64,000 nt of DNA from Verpa conica (Eukaryota > Ascomycota > Pezizomycetes > Pezizales > Morchellaceae): contig JAUFSD010000016.1 in the NCBI GenBank assembly GCA_033030425.1, forward strand, positions 186,001 to 250,000. Reading direction: 5' to 3'. The notes beneath the pieces were generated by a model, which made no database searches, was not told the DNA's origin, and saw only the letters and a program-made list of their open reading frames with translations. Positions 34,056 through 45,048 of this stretch are shown here, one piece after another. The stretch's first letter is position 1. Every line of letters begins with the position of its first letter. Made by a program: the position numbers and the translations under genes.

Positions 34056-35335
34056 TCATACACCTCTCTTACTCAAATAAACGTGTCTCTTCTTCTTAGA
34101 AAGTCTAAATCTCATCGGTATCCTCCTCTTTGACACCCTTAACCTACTCCTCCTCCCATACCCTGCCGGACTTGGTGCTCCAAAAAGCCGACACACCTCC
34201 GGCGGGGCACCCCCCATCTGAGCCCACTCAGAAAAAATCTTATCCTCAGTCCTCATCGCCATAGTAATAAACCTAATAACACAACCGATCCAGTCTAGGA
34301 TCCGCTGGCCCTTAGTCGTGCCTGCGGCTTGTCTGAACTCAATAGTCCCATAAGTCTGCACAGCCGTTAAATTGTACTTATATAGCCGCTGAAAGCTCTT
34401 CCTATCTGGACCCGTCCCATTGATCGTACACAGCAGCTCCTCAATCGTTAAGCACTGATCAACCAACCCCAGAATGCGGGACATCGTGAGCCCCCTAAAA
34501 ACCAAGCTGCCAACACAGCTCCGGAAGCAGCTTCCCATTGGATCAACAGGAATCCGATGCTTCGGGTGGTTCCTATCCATCCTATGTTCAAGTAAGATAA
34601 TAGCCTTCGAGACACGTTTCAGCTCGGCTAGAGTATATGGCCGCCCGATGCCAATATGGACGTGGAGGCCAGTAGACCCGTTGACCGCGGTGTCTACTCT
34701 TGAGGGTGGATTAGCGAGCGACGAGATGACTTTACATGTGGCAGGGATAACCCAAGTCCAGGAACCATTTCTTAGTATTGGGGTTGCAACCTCTAGTGGT
34801 GTTGCGAGTGCACCAAGTCTCTCCCACGACTTACAGGTGATTGTCGCGTCAGACTTTACCTGGAACACCGCGCCAAGGTTAGGTACCGCCGTCCAGTCAG
34901 GTCCAAGGTCTGGGACAGTAGCACCGAGCTTGTGTGCTAAAATAGATAGAGATTGCCGGACTAGTGTGTAGTGGTCGATTGGAAAATGCTTAAGTAGCAC
35001 CATCTCGAGTTCAACACCGATGGTGATGTCAATTGGACTTGATTTGGGGAGTAAGTATGGGCTGCCAAGAGTGCTGAATTCTTCCAGATCCTCGTTCCTG
35101 GAAACTCCCCATAAGTCAAATGAGTGATAAATTTCGTAAGGAAGGCCCTGGGCAGGTATTATGGTTAAAGCTGTCAGCTGTATTACTTAGGGTTTTTTGT
35201 GGGGGTTACCTGACATAGTTCTCGGGGAAACTTGTTTCTAATGGCTCTATCCAGAGTAGGACTCTCAGGGAGAGAACTCGCCGGAGAACTAACTGGAGTA
35301 CTCGCGGTTGAGGATGTTTTTGAAGATATACTCAT
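34056..35335 (-). CDS. Amidoligase-family protein (Amidoligase_2)
   Basis: Two exons on the minus strand (35335-35210 and 35147-34056) around a 62-nt phase-0 intron encode 405 residues. Residues 1-26 are Ser-rich. GVELE at about 86-90 is the acidic metal/ATP motif that opens the catalytic fold. GLHVHIG (about 202-208) carries the paired histidines, and EHRMD...HPKHR (about 228-239) and YGTIEFRQ (about 307-314) complete the set expected of the glutamine-synthetase/gamma-glutamylcysteine-ligase superfamily group called amidoligases. Such enzymes join amino groups to carboxylates with ATP; some bacterial members act in cell-wall or peptide-tag modification. The substrate in fungi is unknown. No secretion signal is present. 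No peptide-substrate gene is adjacent. Confidence 0.83.
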
Positions 35336-35895
35336 TTCGAGTATAGGATTAAGACTTGAGGTTTTCGGTGGTAGGATATCAGTAGTAAAATTATGGAAAA
35401 AACGGACTTTTATAGAGATAGTGGAAGATAAGGTGATAGATGGTTGTGGAAGGAATTAAATATATTGTACGACGTGGGTAAGTGTAATGATGTCAGACCA
35501 CGGAGACATCACATCACGTGCCCGCGGGTCTCTAGATTAATGGTTCAGCAGCTGAACGAATAGGCATATATATGCAGATCGGGGACCGGGGACTCTAGTT
35601 GGAGGAAATGGGGCAGAGTCATGTTGCTTTTTTATGAGACTGCTAGAAGATTCTTTGTCTACGTATATATGTGAACCCTAACCCACAGAGCTATGCCAAG
35701 GTCTAAGCACAACGTATCACCCGGTGTCAATAAGAGTATAACTAGGGTTCGCAAGAGCACATCTCAGCACGCTGGAGCAGGTTCCAGGTGGCTCTGTTAA
35801 GTTCCTACGGAATACAAATGGGGTATTATATATAGGAGGGAATCCCCCTCCCTTCGTCAACACCATAGCTGAACAAACAATAATCACTTTTTGCT
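35336..35895. other. Divergent promoter region
   Basis: Separates two genes transcribed away from each other. A TATATATA box (35827-35834) lies about 62 nt before the ATG at 35896. No gene inside. Confidence 0.5.
35827..35834 (+). promoter_or_regulatory. TATA box for the heptad-repeat gene
   Basis: TATATATA, then a short C-rich initiator-like leader CCCCCTCCCTTCGTCAAC, then the ATG at 35896. Confidence 0.5.
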
Positions 35896-36702
35896 ATGGC
35901 GCCACAACCGGATTTTAACCTTATTGCTGACTCTCTACAAATCATCACCGACCATGTCCGGATTGTCCCAAACATCCCGGCTATTCCAGAAGTGCAGCAG
36001 CTAAATATCCAACTCCAAGCAATCCATATCCAACTTCAAAATTTTCCCTCGTTGCAGCAGATCCAAGCAATCCACATTCAGCTTCAGAGCTTTCCAACAT
36101 TCCAGCAAATAAATGAACTTCTCAACCCAATCAGGGTAGATATTGCTGCTATAAGGGCTGAGTAAGTAGATTGGTTGCTTTCTTTTTGAAACGTTTCTAA
36201 TTCAAGTTTTTTTTTTTGAATGATAGGCAGAGACATATGGCAATGAGGTTTTTTAACTGTAGTCTTCGTCCTGAGGGAAATTTGAGATACCCTCCTGGAG
36301 TTGCCCCCGCTCAAGGGAATGGGTTGCCAACTACATACCTCCAACTCTTAAATCTTACAGGTACAGTACAATCGCCCTATAAGAATTCGGGCTATAAGAA
36401 TATTCGCCCTATAAGATGTCCGACTTGAACAAGGATTATTTTATGTGCACTAGTACTTTTCTATAAGAATAACCGCTCTACAAGAATATGATATTGCACA
36501 AAAATCATACTCTTATAGGGTGATTGTACTGTAGTAGCTCTGCTTAGTACAAAACCCAAATGCTAACACAACAGGTAATCTAGGGGCGGATTGTCAGCTA
36601 GCTTCCAATACTCTTGGAATCCCCCCTCTTCCCAACGGCATCACAGTCTCTCAGAAAAGGGCACAGATTGCTGAATTCCTTGGTGTCCCGTACGTGGTCT
36701 AA
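35896..36702 (+). CDS. Heptad/leucine-repeat protein of unknown fungal family
   Basis: Exons 35896-36161, 36227-36360 and 36575-36702 give 175 residues; introns are 65 and 214 nt. Residues 20-75 contain IQLQ-centred repeats (LNIQLQAIHIQLQNFP, then IQAIHIQLQSFP), a likely helical or coiled-coil segment, followed by an NELLNPIRVDIAAIRAE motif that I recall from a broad family of uncharacterised fungal proteins. The C-terminal 85 residues have a GNLRYPPG motif and a LGIPPLPNGITVSQKRAQIAEFLG-like end. The second intron contains a complete MITE (36364-36531); without it and one TA the intron would be 44 nt, which supports the joins at 36360 and 36575. Function unknown. Confidence 0.72.
36364..36531. 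mobile_element. MITE inserted in an intron
   Basis: A 168-bp element with terminal inverted repeats CAGTACAATCGCCCTATAAG (left) and CAGTACAATCACCCTATAAG (right, inverted), one mismatch in 20. TA flanks both ends (36362-36363 and 36532-36533), the target duplication of Tc1/mariner/pogo elements. Inside, CTATAAGAAT-like motifs recur several times. It has no coding capacity. Confidence 0.9.
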
Positions 36703-38340
36703 AAGTGTTGGAAGACACGCATATCTTTAGTTTCATATTGGTGGGGGGTAGTTCTGGGTTTAGATGGTCTTTATGGTGTTAAGTGGGGTAAGTCACTTTA
36801 TATCTTAGTATAGTTGTGACAGAAAGATACTTATAGCTGATTGTAAATAGGTATAGTCGTGTCTGACTAATTCCTGAAGACCCCCTCCCCCACCCACAAC
36901 CTTAACACAACTAAAGTTGCTAGTATCAGTAGGAGAATAAATTAGGAAATTAAAAAGATAGTGAAGAACACAAATATAAAAAAAGATCGAGAAAAAATCA
37001 CTTTTTGTCCCATTTGATTCATATAGTAGGGCTCAAAAATATCCTGTCAGCCAACACCACAACACCACAACCGCTCTAGCTCATGAGCCATATAACAGAA
37101 TTATCTGAAACTAACTTGATATATAATATAGACTATAGAAAATCTATCTAATCTAGCATCTTCTTTTGCGAGCTATTCATGCGATTTGAGAATAGCTGTC
37201 TACATACCTATTAGGCGGTCTAGAAAATTTACTGTAGGGTCAAATGACCTTATCTTATTTTAAATTCCACCTTTTGTAGAGATTTCGTGGTTGTTGATGT
37301 AACCTGAGAATAAACTTGTTGCCATGATGGGGGGCTTAGGGGGCTGGTTAGACACCACTGTACTTAGCACTTGGCGGATGATTTGAGTCTTGTAGTCATG
37401 ACCGTGTTAGCGAGCTATTGCTCACGTACCTTTTTATCGCTTAGAGGAAATCGAATATGACTATGATACACTGATTGACGTCTTATAGGCAGTGAAATCA
37501 TCTAAAATAGGGTGTAAGATCATTAAAACAGAGCTTAAACTAACAGAAGTAACCTAGCTGCGTCTTGAACACCCTCGCTATTATAACTGAACTCTGAAAA
37601 CACTGATAACGAGTTTATCGAGTACCTATGACAGCTATGAGAAAAAAGGGAGGCGTCGGCTACAAGTCCCAGGCATCGGGTTCCTAGACTTAGAAAGCTC
37701 ATGAAAATAAGATTCCCGTCAAGGTTGTGGGGCTGTGTAACGAGTGTAACAATAGATGTATAACGAGGGGTTTGCTCGAGCATATTGGATATATCCTGGC
37801 CGAACCCGAGATATCATAAATATCCTCAACTTCTTCATCGTGGGGGATTTCAAGAGCTGTGGTTAGTACTACTAACAATCCAATTTTATACATAGCGTAC
37901 GGAACATAAACTATCACTCGGGGACTCTATATCAGGTTCATTATAAGTATAGCCACAGGTATGCCCGCCACACTTTATAATGCACTACAGCAGAAGAGCA
38001 CTATATAGGTCCATCTTGATGGGCTGAATGTCTTACTACCTGGGATACCATAGATTTCACGAGTAATACTGGCTAGATTATTTGAACCTTGAAAATGGCT
38101 AGGTCATCCCTCCCACAAGCTTGCATTGTGAATTACCCAACAAGCCCCCCCCGCAAAAAAGAAAGAAAAACGCCCGACCAAAAAAAAAAACACCCCTTAG
38201 TCCCAAACAGAAACTTTTTTTTATATTTATTCCTTCCTCAAAACCCCCTTCCTAGAAGAGAATATGTTCACAGAAGAGAGTCATCCATTTATGAAATTGT
38301 GTGAGGGGGGGAACTTTTTGTTTAATTATAACAATAACAT
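36703..38340. other. Gene-poor DNA
   Basis: No supported gene or RNA. AT-rich, with open frames (for example 37535-37917, minus strand) that show no domain and may be decayed repeats. From 38100 to 38340 the strand is A-rich and belongs to the 3' flank of the ribosomal protein gene. Confidence 0.45.
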
Positions 38341-39197
38341 CTAGTACTCTCCAACAACCGGGAACTCGAAAACGACGTGCTTTCCAGTAAGTTTACGGTA
38401 GACCTCTCCAAAAGTGTCGACTTTGTAGTCAACACCAGCACGCTCCTTCGCGTCAAGGAAAACCTTGATGACCTTGTGGCTGTCCTCCTTTGTGCGGACA
38501 CGCTTTCCGACAATCTCAGTGGGGTAGACGAGGTCTGAGAGGATGGCGTCGTGGACAGCGGTAAGGGTGCGGGACCTTGGGCGCTTCTGTGTGACACGGC
38601 TACGGCGGGACGGAAGAGGAAGGATGCGGCGCTGTGCGATGAAGAGGACGTGACGGTCTGAGAATTTCTTCTCGAGTTCACGGGTGAGCCTGGGTGAAGA
38701 TTTAGTTAGCGGGAGTTTTTTTATTTTTTTATTTTGGAGGTTAATATGAGGGGGAATAAACTAACCTTTGCTGGACCTTGTGGAAACCGGCCAACAATGG
38801 GACGGGGACGAAAATGACAATGGCTTTCTTTCCGTGGCCGACTTCGAGCTGTCCTCCGACCGAGTATCAAACCCGAACCGTTAGCATTCCCGTACCTTCC
38901 TTCGTTCCCGTCTCCACCTCGCAACTAAGCGGGGGGACCTGGTCTGAAGGGGAGACTGGGAGACTCATTCCTTCTGCTGTTTGAAGCAGAAGGGGTTATA
39001 TTTTTGAGAGAGAGAGAGTGGGGGAATTTCTATATTACCTCCTTGGCGGAAGAGAACTGGAGAGGTCTCAAGGCACCCTTAAGATCGCTGACGGATGTCT
39101 CGAGGTCATAAAGAGCCTGGGCGATGCTCGACTCCAACTCGGAGGGATTGGAGTGCGAGGAGGAGTTGGCCGCGATCTTGATGAGGTGGGAAGTCAT
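38341..39197 (-). CDS. RPS7: 40S ribosomal protein eS7
   Basis: Three exons on the minus strand (39197-39039, 38848-38766, 38689-38341) with introns of 190 and 76 nt encode 196 residues, the usual eS7 length. The KIAANSSS start, [14 protein letters not shown] helix, [16 protein letters not shown] block, [12 protein letters not shown] segment, [17 protein letters not shown] motif and VFEFP end near the C-terminus are all characteristic. eS7 is a small-subunit protein near the platform, needed for 18S rRNA maturation. Codon use is strongly C-biased, as expected for a highly expressed gene. A GA-rich tract lies inside intron 1. The start gives the expected N-terminus. Confidence 0.95.
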
Positions 39198-39914
39198 TTT
39201 TGCTGGATTCGTTTCTGTTGGGTGAACAAGGGAGGATTTGTCGGCGGCCGTGGAGTTTGTCGTTAGTATTGTCTGGTGGTGAGAAATTGCTGATGCTTCG
39301 GGGTCGGGCTGTGGTGGTGTGTGGGGTTGTGAATTTCGTGGGACTGTGGTAGGGTGTAGCCCTGGTGCCAAGCCTGTTGGGTCACCATATAGCACTCGGT
39401 GTCAAGTAACCCCCGAGTGAATGAATTAATCATAAATACATGGAGATAACCTACGAGATGATGATTATTTCCTCTAGGATAGCGTTCTATTTGGCCCTGA
39501 GAATATAGTGGTCTTGGGTTTTAGCGATAAGGGTGCTTCAAATAGGGCATATAATCCTCTACCATATTATAAAATGGCTTAAAGCTCCCATCATTATTAA
39601 CTAAAATCCTCTGTGTTTCCTTTAGGGGTCACTTAATAGAAAATCAACGACTCCTCTAGAGCAGTAGTGGCTGCATGAATAAAGAGAAAGCAATTAACTA
39701 ATCCGTAAACAGGCCCATACAAGAAAAAGTGTCAAGCTGAGTCTCGGTAAAACTGGTAGTATTAAGACTCTTGACTATAAGTAATTACTCAAGTACTAAA
39801 TAATGGATTCTAATTATGTCATGACCAGAGGGCTGCATGTACTTATGGTATAAACAAAAAAAGAAAAAAGAAAAAGAAAGGAGTCAAGGCTCATAAACCT
39901 TTTTCAGATCGTGC
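39198..39914. other. RPS7 promoter side and intergenic
   Basis: No gene. Contains the RPS7 upstream region and an AT-rich stretch that ends in A-rich DNA 3' of the next minus-strand gene. Confidence 0.5.
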
Positions 39915-41315
39915 CTAAAACATATGGCACTCACGAATAAGGCACCTCTCGTGAAACCCATTTAGCTCCTGAACAGCACATGTAGTCCGTTCAAACATCT
40001 GCCTATCCACCTCAACATTCCCCCACCCGCTCACATACCCAGTTTCCCAAATCTCATTCTCAGCAGCTTCATCCTCTGCTATCCTCGGTTCAATAATCCC
40101 ATACAGGATCTCCTCCCATACCTCCAAAAACCTAGTCCGTTGATTCGCAAACGCGAAATCAAACACCTCCGAGACAATCACCTCCAACCTATCTGGATAT
40201 CCTAGCTCTATCGACTCAAGATAGTCCCGTGAGATATCCGCCGTGATAATCGTCACATGCGACTTATCCCGGACAGCTACGGTATATGCCTTATAAGGCT
40301 TCTCGGACCCGCTAGGTGGGGTTCTATCGTAGTGGTCCTGTGCGAGGGCAAGGAGATACGCCGTTTCCTCAGCGTAGTGTTTATAAACACTGCTGGATGT
40401 AATGATCGTAAATATCGGGGATAAGTGGCCCCAGTTCTCAAGCCCGCGGATAGTAGCACCGAAAAACCACTTTGGTTTCCACTTGGTGACGATGTTGTCG
40501 TATGTGAGTTGCAAGGTAATGTTTTCATTACTAATTAAAATTGTTAGTAAGGTATATAGCCAATAGTTAGTCCCGTTCCCATCTTCAGGTTTTTATTGCT
40601 GCGCAGCACCGTAGGGTGTGGTGTGCTAACTCCTCCGGGCTTGCCTAGTCCGCATTTCGGAGATATTTGGCTTGGGGGCTCTCGGGGTAAATCCTTACCA
40701 TGTCAACTGTGCCTTTTGCGACCAGACTGGTGTGACAACGCGGGTGAGGTAGCTCGTGATAAGGTATACAAGGACCTTTCCGAAATCTTCGGTGCTAATT
40801 CTGTCGGCCACCTCGAGAAGCTCGGCAATGCCGCCGAGAGTCGTGGTTTCCTTGGAGTACATGGTGGCATCGTCCCATCCGCTGTTCAACACCGTCCATA
40901 GATCGTAGTATGACCGTGCGTGACGATTAGACTTATTAACTCTGTTAGTATTAATTACGAATAAAGAGTGACTTTTACGAACCTCCGGGGACGAGTTGAA
41001 CACGGTAGGGAGTGTACGACTGAATTTAACACCCGTGCGGACGGTGATGTTTAGAGCGTCGAGGTAACAGGGCTTCCAGTGGCATGGAAGCAGGCCTTCT
41101 TTGAGTTCATCGTCTTTGAGGTGAGCAGTAAGGGAATCAAGCATGAGTCTTTTATGCCTGGCAGTTTGACTATCACCATAATCTAGGACGGGAGTGTTGG
41201 GTGGGGCACCAAGGGTAAACTCCCCTTGCTCTGAGAGAAAGTCGTATCCATAATCGAAATTGCTACCGTGCATAGATGCGCTGTTTGACCAGAACACATC
41301 CATGTCTTCTTTCAT
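39915..41315 (-). CDS. Unknown protein, 393 or 410 aa
   Basis: Minus-strand exons 41315-40699 and 40530-39915 surround a clear 168-nt intron (CATG/GTAAGG donor, TACTAAC branch, AATTAG acceptor). Exon 1 also contains a 51-nt stretch (40932-40982) with a GTTCGT donor, a perfect TACTAAC branch site and an AAG acceptor; its removal keeps frame and gives 393 rather than 410 residues, and I think it is a real intron. The product has WKPKWFFGA and HLSPIFTIITSSSVY motifs and an acidic C-terminal half. I see no signal peptide, membrane segment or known domain. A TATAAAG-type box on the minus strand near 41544 fits its promoter. Confidence 0.65.
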
Positions 41316-41410
41316 AGCGGCGTTATTGGCGGTATTGAACTCGTAAGGTATCTTAATGTTATGAACGTGTATACTTAATACCGGTAGGCCAATATCTAGC
41401 TTTTCTTTAA

Positions 41411-41516
41411 AATTCTAGAGAGCCTGAAGAGAAGTTAGGAAGAAGATGGAGACAAGTTAGGAAGATGAAGAGAAGTTAGAGAGAAGATAAATAGAAGTTA
41501 GGAAGAAGATGAGGAG
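41411..41516. repeat. Purine-rich AGAAGTTAGGAAGAAGATG minisatellite
   Basis: Several degenerate copies of a 19-20-bp unit (AAGTTAGGAAGAAGATG and variants) upstream of the unknown gene that is read leftward from 41315. It may lie in its leader. Confidence 0.6.
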
Positions 41517-42582
41517 TCCTATGTGTCTGTAGAGGGTGTCTTTATACTCTTGATTCCTGTAACTAGTATCATCAGCTAGTGTTTTTACCTACGTAGCTAC
41601 CTCATTTCTTTCGCTAGTTCCTCTCACTGTTTAGTATTTCTTTCTTTTTTTCGACCTAAAGCTCGGATTTGCAGCTTAAATGCTACCTAAATATCTACCA
41701 TGTGTGGCCTTAATCGTAACATATACGTGTAATTAACTAGCCAAATAGAAGTACCTTCCAAAGTATATCACAAGCTCCATTACGGCTGCTCGCCGACGAC
41801 CTACTATGTATTCCCGGGAGGCAAATAGTAATTAACTCGGCCTTTCAATTGAAATTACCAGTGCAAGAGCTTCTAGGCCATATAATGCCATGACGAACCT
41901 AACCAAGTGCAGGTTTTTGCGATAGTATTTTATTTGCTAGTCATGTACTTAGAGCCTAATTATCAGCCACCTATTGCCTAATTATTTTTATATATATGAA
42001 TATCCCCTCCTTTAGTGGTTCTTGTACTAGTTTTTTCTTACGCCACGTACGTAGACGTAATTATATCAGACTCTGTTGGGGAGAGTTTAGTACTCGCTCT
42101 AAAGTACCTTGGCGTCCCCAGAGCTTCTAGAAGCCCCCCAATTATTTACCCCATGATACGACCCGCAGTGTCGGGTACAAGACTAATGATTTTTAAATAC
42201 GTAATAAATAGTTATAGAGGATAGTTCATCCACATATATGGTAAACCCTAGCTTCATGACCTCCCGAGCGGCTAGATATACATGGTTTGTAATTACAAGA
42301 CTTCTTTCTAAGCACCCTCTCCCCAAATAAATAAAATAAAATAAAATAAAGAAAAAGGGGAAACAAATTTCTTAGAAGGAAAAAAGGTGAAGCTATAGCT
42401 GTAATGGAGGATGATATATTATTCACTATCTACATGTGGTCTAATAAAACGCAAGATTACCCTTTTTTGGTCTATGGAACCCGACGATAGCTAGATTCTT
42501 TTATATAGCCAGTTGATATATTGACTTTGAGACGCTTCTGGCCGATCTGATATCTACTAGCTCACTTCGTAGCCTTATTTTG

Positions 42583-42740
42583 ATCAGAGGTTGACTTGGG
42601 CCAGCCCGGTCCAAGGATTGGTCTGGGCCGGATCGGACCAGATAACAGATTACTATAGCGCAAATAACCCCGGTCCGTCTAGAATGGGGGGTTGGACTAA
42701 CCTATATTATTGAATGGGCCGGCCTAAGCCAACCTCTGAT
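42583..42740. repeat. Inverted-repeat element with GGGCC termini
   Basis: A 158-bp element begins ATCAGAGGTTGACTTGGGCC and ends with the inverted form ATCAGAGGTTGGCTTAGGCC (two mismatches in 20). No clear TA target duplication was seen; the flanks read TG and TG. It probably represents a small non-autonomous transposon or a foldback element. Confidence 0.7.
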
Positions 42741-43332
42741 TGAGAATCTTCCTATCATTTTTAGTTGGGGGATGATCTTTATGAAACCTAGGGGTAAGCA
42801 CTAGCATAAACGTTGTTTTGTGCGAGCTATGAGTAGTAAAATAAAATCACATGAAGTATGGCAGCGACGTAATATGGGCGATGTGGTACTAGTGATGTTA
42901 ATGGCTATGGTGGCCATACAAATCAAATAGCGGCCGTCATAACAACGAGTCTGAGAGAGAGAGAGCAGAAAGCCTGAAGAAATCAGAAAGTGCAAACAGA
43001 GAAAGGGCAGGTGGCTTCATTATAATCAGGCATAGAGTGATGCATAGAAAGGGTGGGTTTGATAATACGCTAAGTGGATACATGTAGATACCCCCTATTC
43101 TAAATACGTATGATTTTCTAGACCTCTGTAGATTTTGCCCCGTTTTTATGGGATTTTCGAGCCTTTCGGCTCGTCTCGATTATTTTACACTACCATACAA
43201 GTTGCCCCGTCTTTCTCTTAAGAAGAGGGTTTCTTCTCCTTCCCTTCTTCCTCCTTTGTAGGTGCTACTGTAAAGGTACTGATATTTGAGAACTTTCCCT
43301 TCTCACCTCATATTCTACACAAAACGAAAGAA

Positions 43333-44007
43333 ATGACAGCCCCTCTTGTCATAGAAGGTATCCTCGTTCAACGCAAAGACAGCCGCGAGATAGAGAGCCG
43401 CTTTAAGGAACACACAAAATTCAAATTCCACCGTTACATCTTCTCCAGCAGCTCTATACCGCCCGGAAGCATTTCTCCTTGTATTCCCATGCTCCACCAG
43501 CTCCTCGGGATTCGCACCATTCAAACTGACACCCAAGTGCAACCAATAGACCATTCAACTTGTTCAGTGGATCTCAACAGCTTGGTCTATTTCTTTGCAT
43601 ACTGGCCATCTGCGGACCGCTGGCAGTCGAAGTATACCCAGGCTTTCCGAAACCGGTCTATGATATTCTATAGGGACGACTTCAAGCCCCTGCACCCGAA
43701 ACAGATAGAGGCACTTTGGAGCTTCTGCGATAGGCTATGCGCGGTTATTACGCCTCCTCTGCTCTTCGAGTATCAGCTCCCGGGTCGGTTTGGTTATATC
43801 GGGCAAGGAATAAAGCTTGATGAGTACCCTTTCAAGGGCCACTCTCGGGAACGGAGGTTTTGGAAACTGGCATGTTTGCTTGAGCGCGGTTGGAGGGATT
43901 ATTGTACTGTCGATAACTTCAATGCGTTCTTTCAGATGTATAGGTATGATAGATTGTTGGATGGGGATGAGAGCTGGAGGGAGGTTAAGTCGCTTTGTGA
44001 TACGTAA
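43333..44007 (+). CDS. Unknown protein, paralogue of the gene at 46995
   Basis: A single-exon frame of 224 residues. It shares its whole length with the 220-residue product at 46995-47657: SPCI-MLHQLLGIR, a WPSAD motif, FYRDD-KPLH-KQ, EALWSFCDRL, ITPPL and the C-terminal CTVDNFNA-F block. I recognise no domain. No signal peptide or membrane segment is evident; the protein is basic and aromatic-rich with spaced Trp, Phe and Tyr. ATG at 43333 aligns exactly with the start of the paralogue, which supports both starts. The two copies appear diverged to roughly half identical residues, so the duplication is old. Confidence 0.75.
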   Translation: MTAPLVIEGILVQRKDSREIESRFKEHTKFKFHRYIFSSSSIPPGSISPCIPMLHQLLGIRTIQTDTQVQPIDHSTCSVDLNSLVYFFAYWPSADRWQSKYTQAFRNRSMIFYRDDFKPLHPKQIEALWSFCDRLCAVITPPLLFEYQLPGRFGYIGQGIKLDEYPFKGHSRERRFWKLACLLERGWRDYCTVDNFNAFFQMYRYDRLLDGDESWREVKSLCDT

Positions 44008-44491
44008 AAGGACCGTTTGGTCTATAGGGAATTACAAGGAAAGTTATTCATGAGGATATGTAACACTTAGGTGTATCTGTAGGACTAATAACTGGGTCTC
44101 CCATGAGGGATCACGTCTTTGATGTTTAAAAATGCGAGGAGCAACTGTTGGCACTAGCATAAGATTTTATCTTATGTATCCCATATATAATTCAAAATCA
44201 TGGGTGATTTACTATGAATTTGACAACTCGACTTGAGCTACCTGTATTCTAGATACTCAATACCAAATGAGAAAAGAAAAAAAAATTCATTTAGAGACAA
44301 TAGTTTTCACCAAACTATAAAAGAGGATCCAGCCCAATTTAGAGAACGAAATCCAAAAAGAAAGAAAAAAGAACCCAAGAAACCCAAGAAACCCTTATAG
44401 ACCGTATAATAAAAATAAAAAAAACTCCTCACCCCCCTTCACCAAATACTTCCCGTAGGAATTATACCTTTTATATCACTGGTCACGCAGA
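44008..44491. other. Intergenic between convergent genes
   Basis: No feature recognised. Confidence 0.5.
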
Positions 44492-45048
44492 TCAACAGCG
44501 TATCAGTCCACACGCCGGCAAGTCTAAATTCGAGCGCCGCGACAGCCCCCGACGACGTCGTCGTCTTTCAATCCCTGTCACACCTGTATCGACCGTTTCT
44601 TCGGACACATCATCGCATGAGGGCCAGAACTCCTCATAGCATGCTTTCAGACTAGCTGGGATATCCTCGGAATAGACTCGAGCTTGCTGACTGGGCTGAA
44701 GACCCTGTGTACATGCTTTCTGAGCTTTGACTCTATGGGGGATGTTAGTATGGACCTAGGTAGAATGTTTTAAGAAAGAATTGGAGGGGGGGGGGGAACT
44801 TACAAACAGGTATTGCAGTCCCTTACTTCAGGAGCGGGAATGGTGCCTGGTGCCCAGTTGCTGTTGTATTCTGTGATCATATCAATACAGGTGTCCGGCT
44901 ATAATCGAGATGATATTAGTTCATGGTGTCGCGTTTTGTGTATTCTATAAAACTAGGCAAAAAAACCCACATCGCTGATCGCGGCAGAAGAAACCTGCAC
45001 GAATACCATGGAGGCAGCTACTTGAAATAAGATACTTTTGATATGCAT
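44492..45048 (-). CDS. Small secreted cysteine-rich protein
   Basis: Three exons on the minus strand (45048-44971, 44898-44804, 44732-44492) with introns of 72 and 71 nt encode 137 residues. The first 22 residues form a signal peptide (hydrophobic core ending SSAA). The mature part has eight cysteines at about 30, 54, 57, 65, 89, 97, 132 and 137, consistent with four disulfides. A run of six arginines at 114-119 followed by a second RR pair looks like Kex2-type processing sites, which would release the last two cysteines with the C-terminal tail. No family is recognised. Small Cys-rich secreted proteins of this kind are often effectors or cell-wall proteins, but that role is inferred only. 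A TATA-like ATAAATAA on the minus strand lies near 45180. Confidence 0.75.

Larger units (their letters stand above)
41316..43332. other. Intergenic with repeats
   Basis: Contains a purine-rich minisatellite (41411-41516), a small inverted-repeat element (42583-42740) and otherwise AT-rich DNA. No gene supported. Confidence 0.5.
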
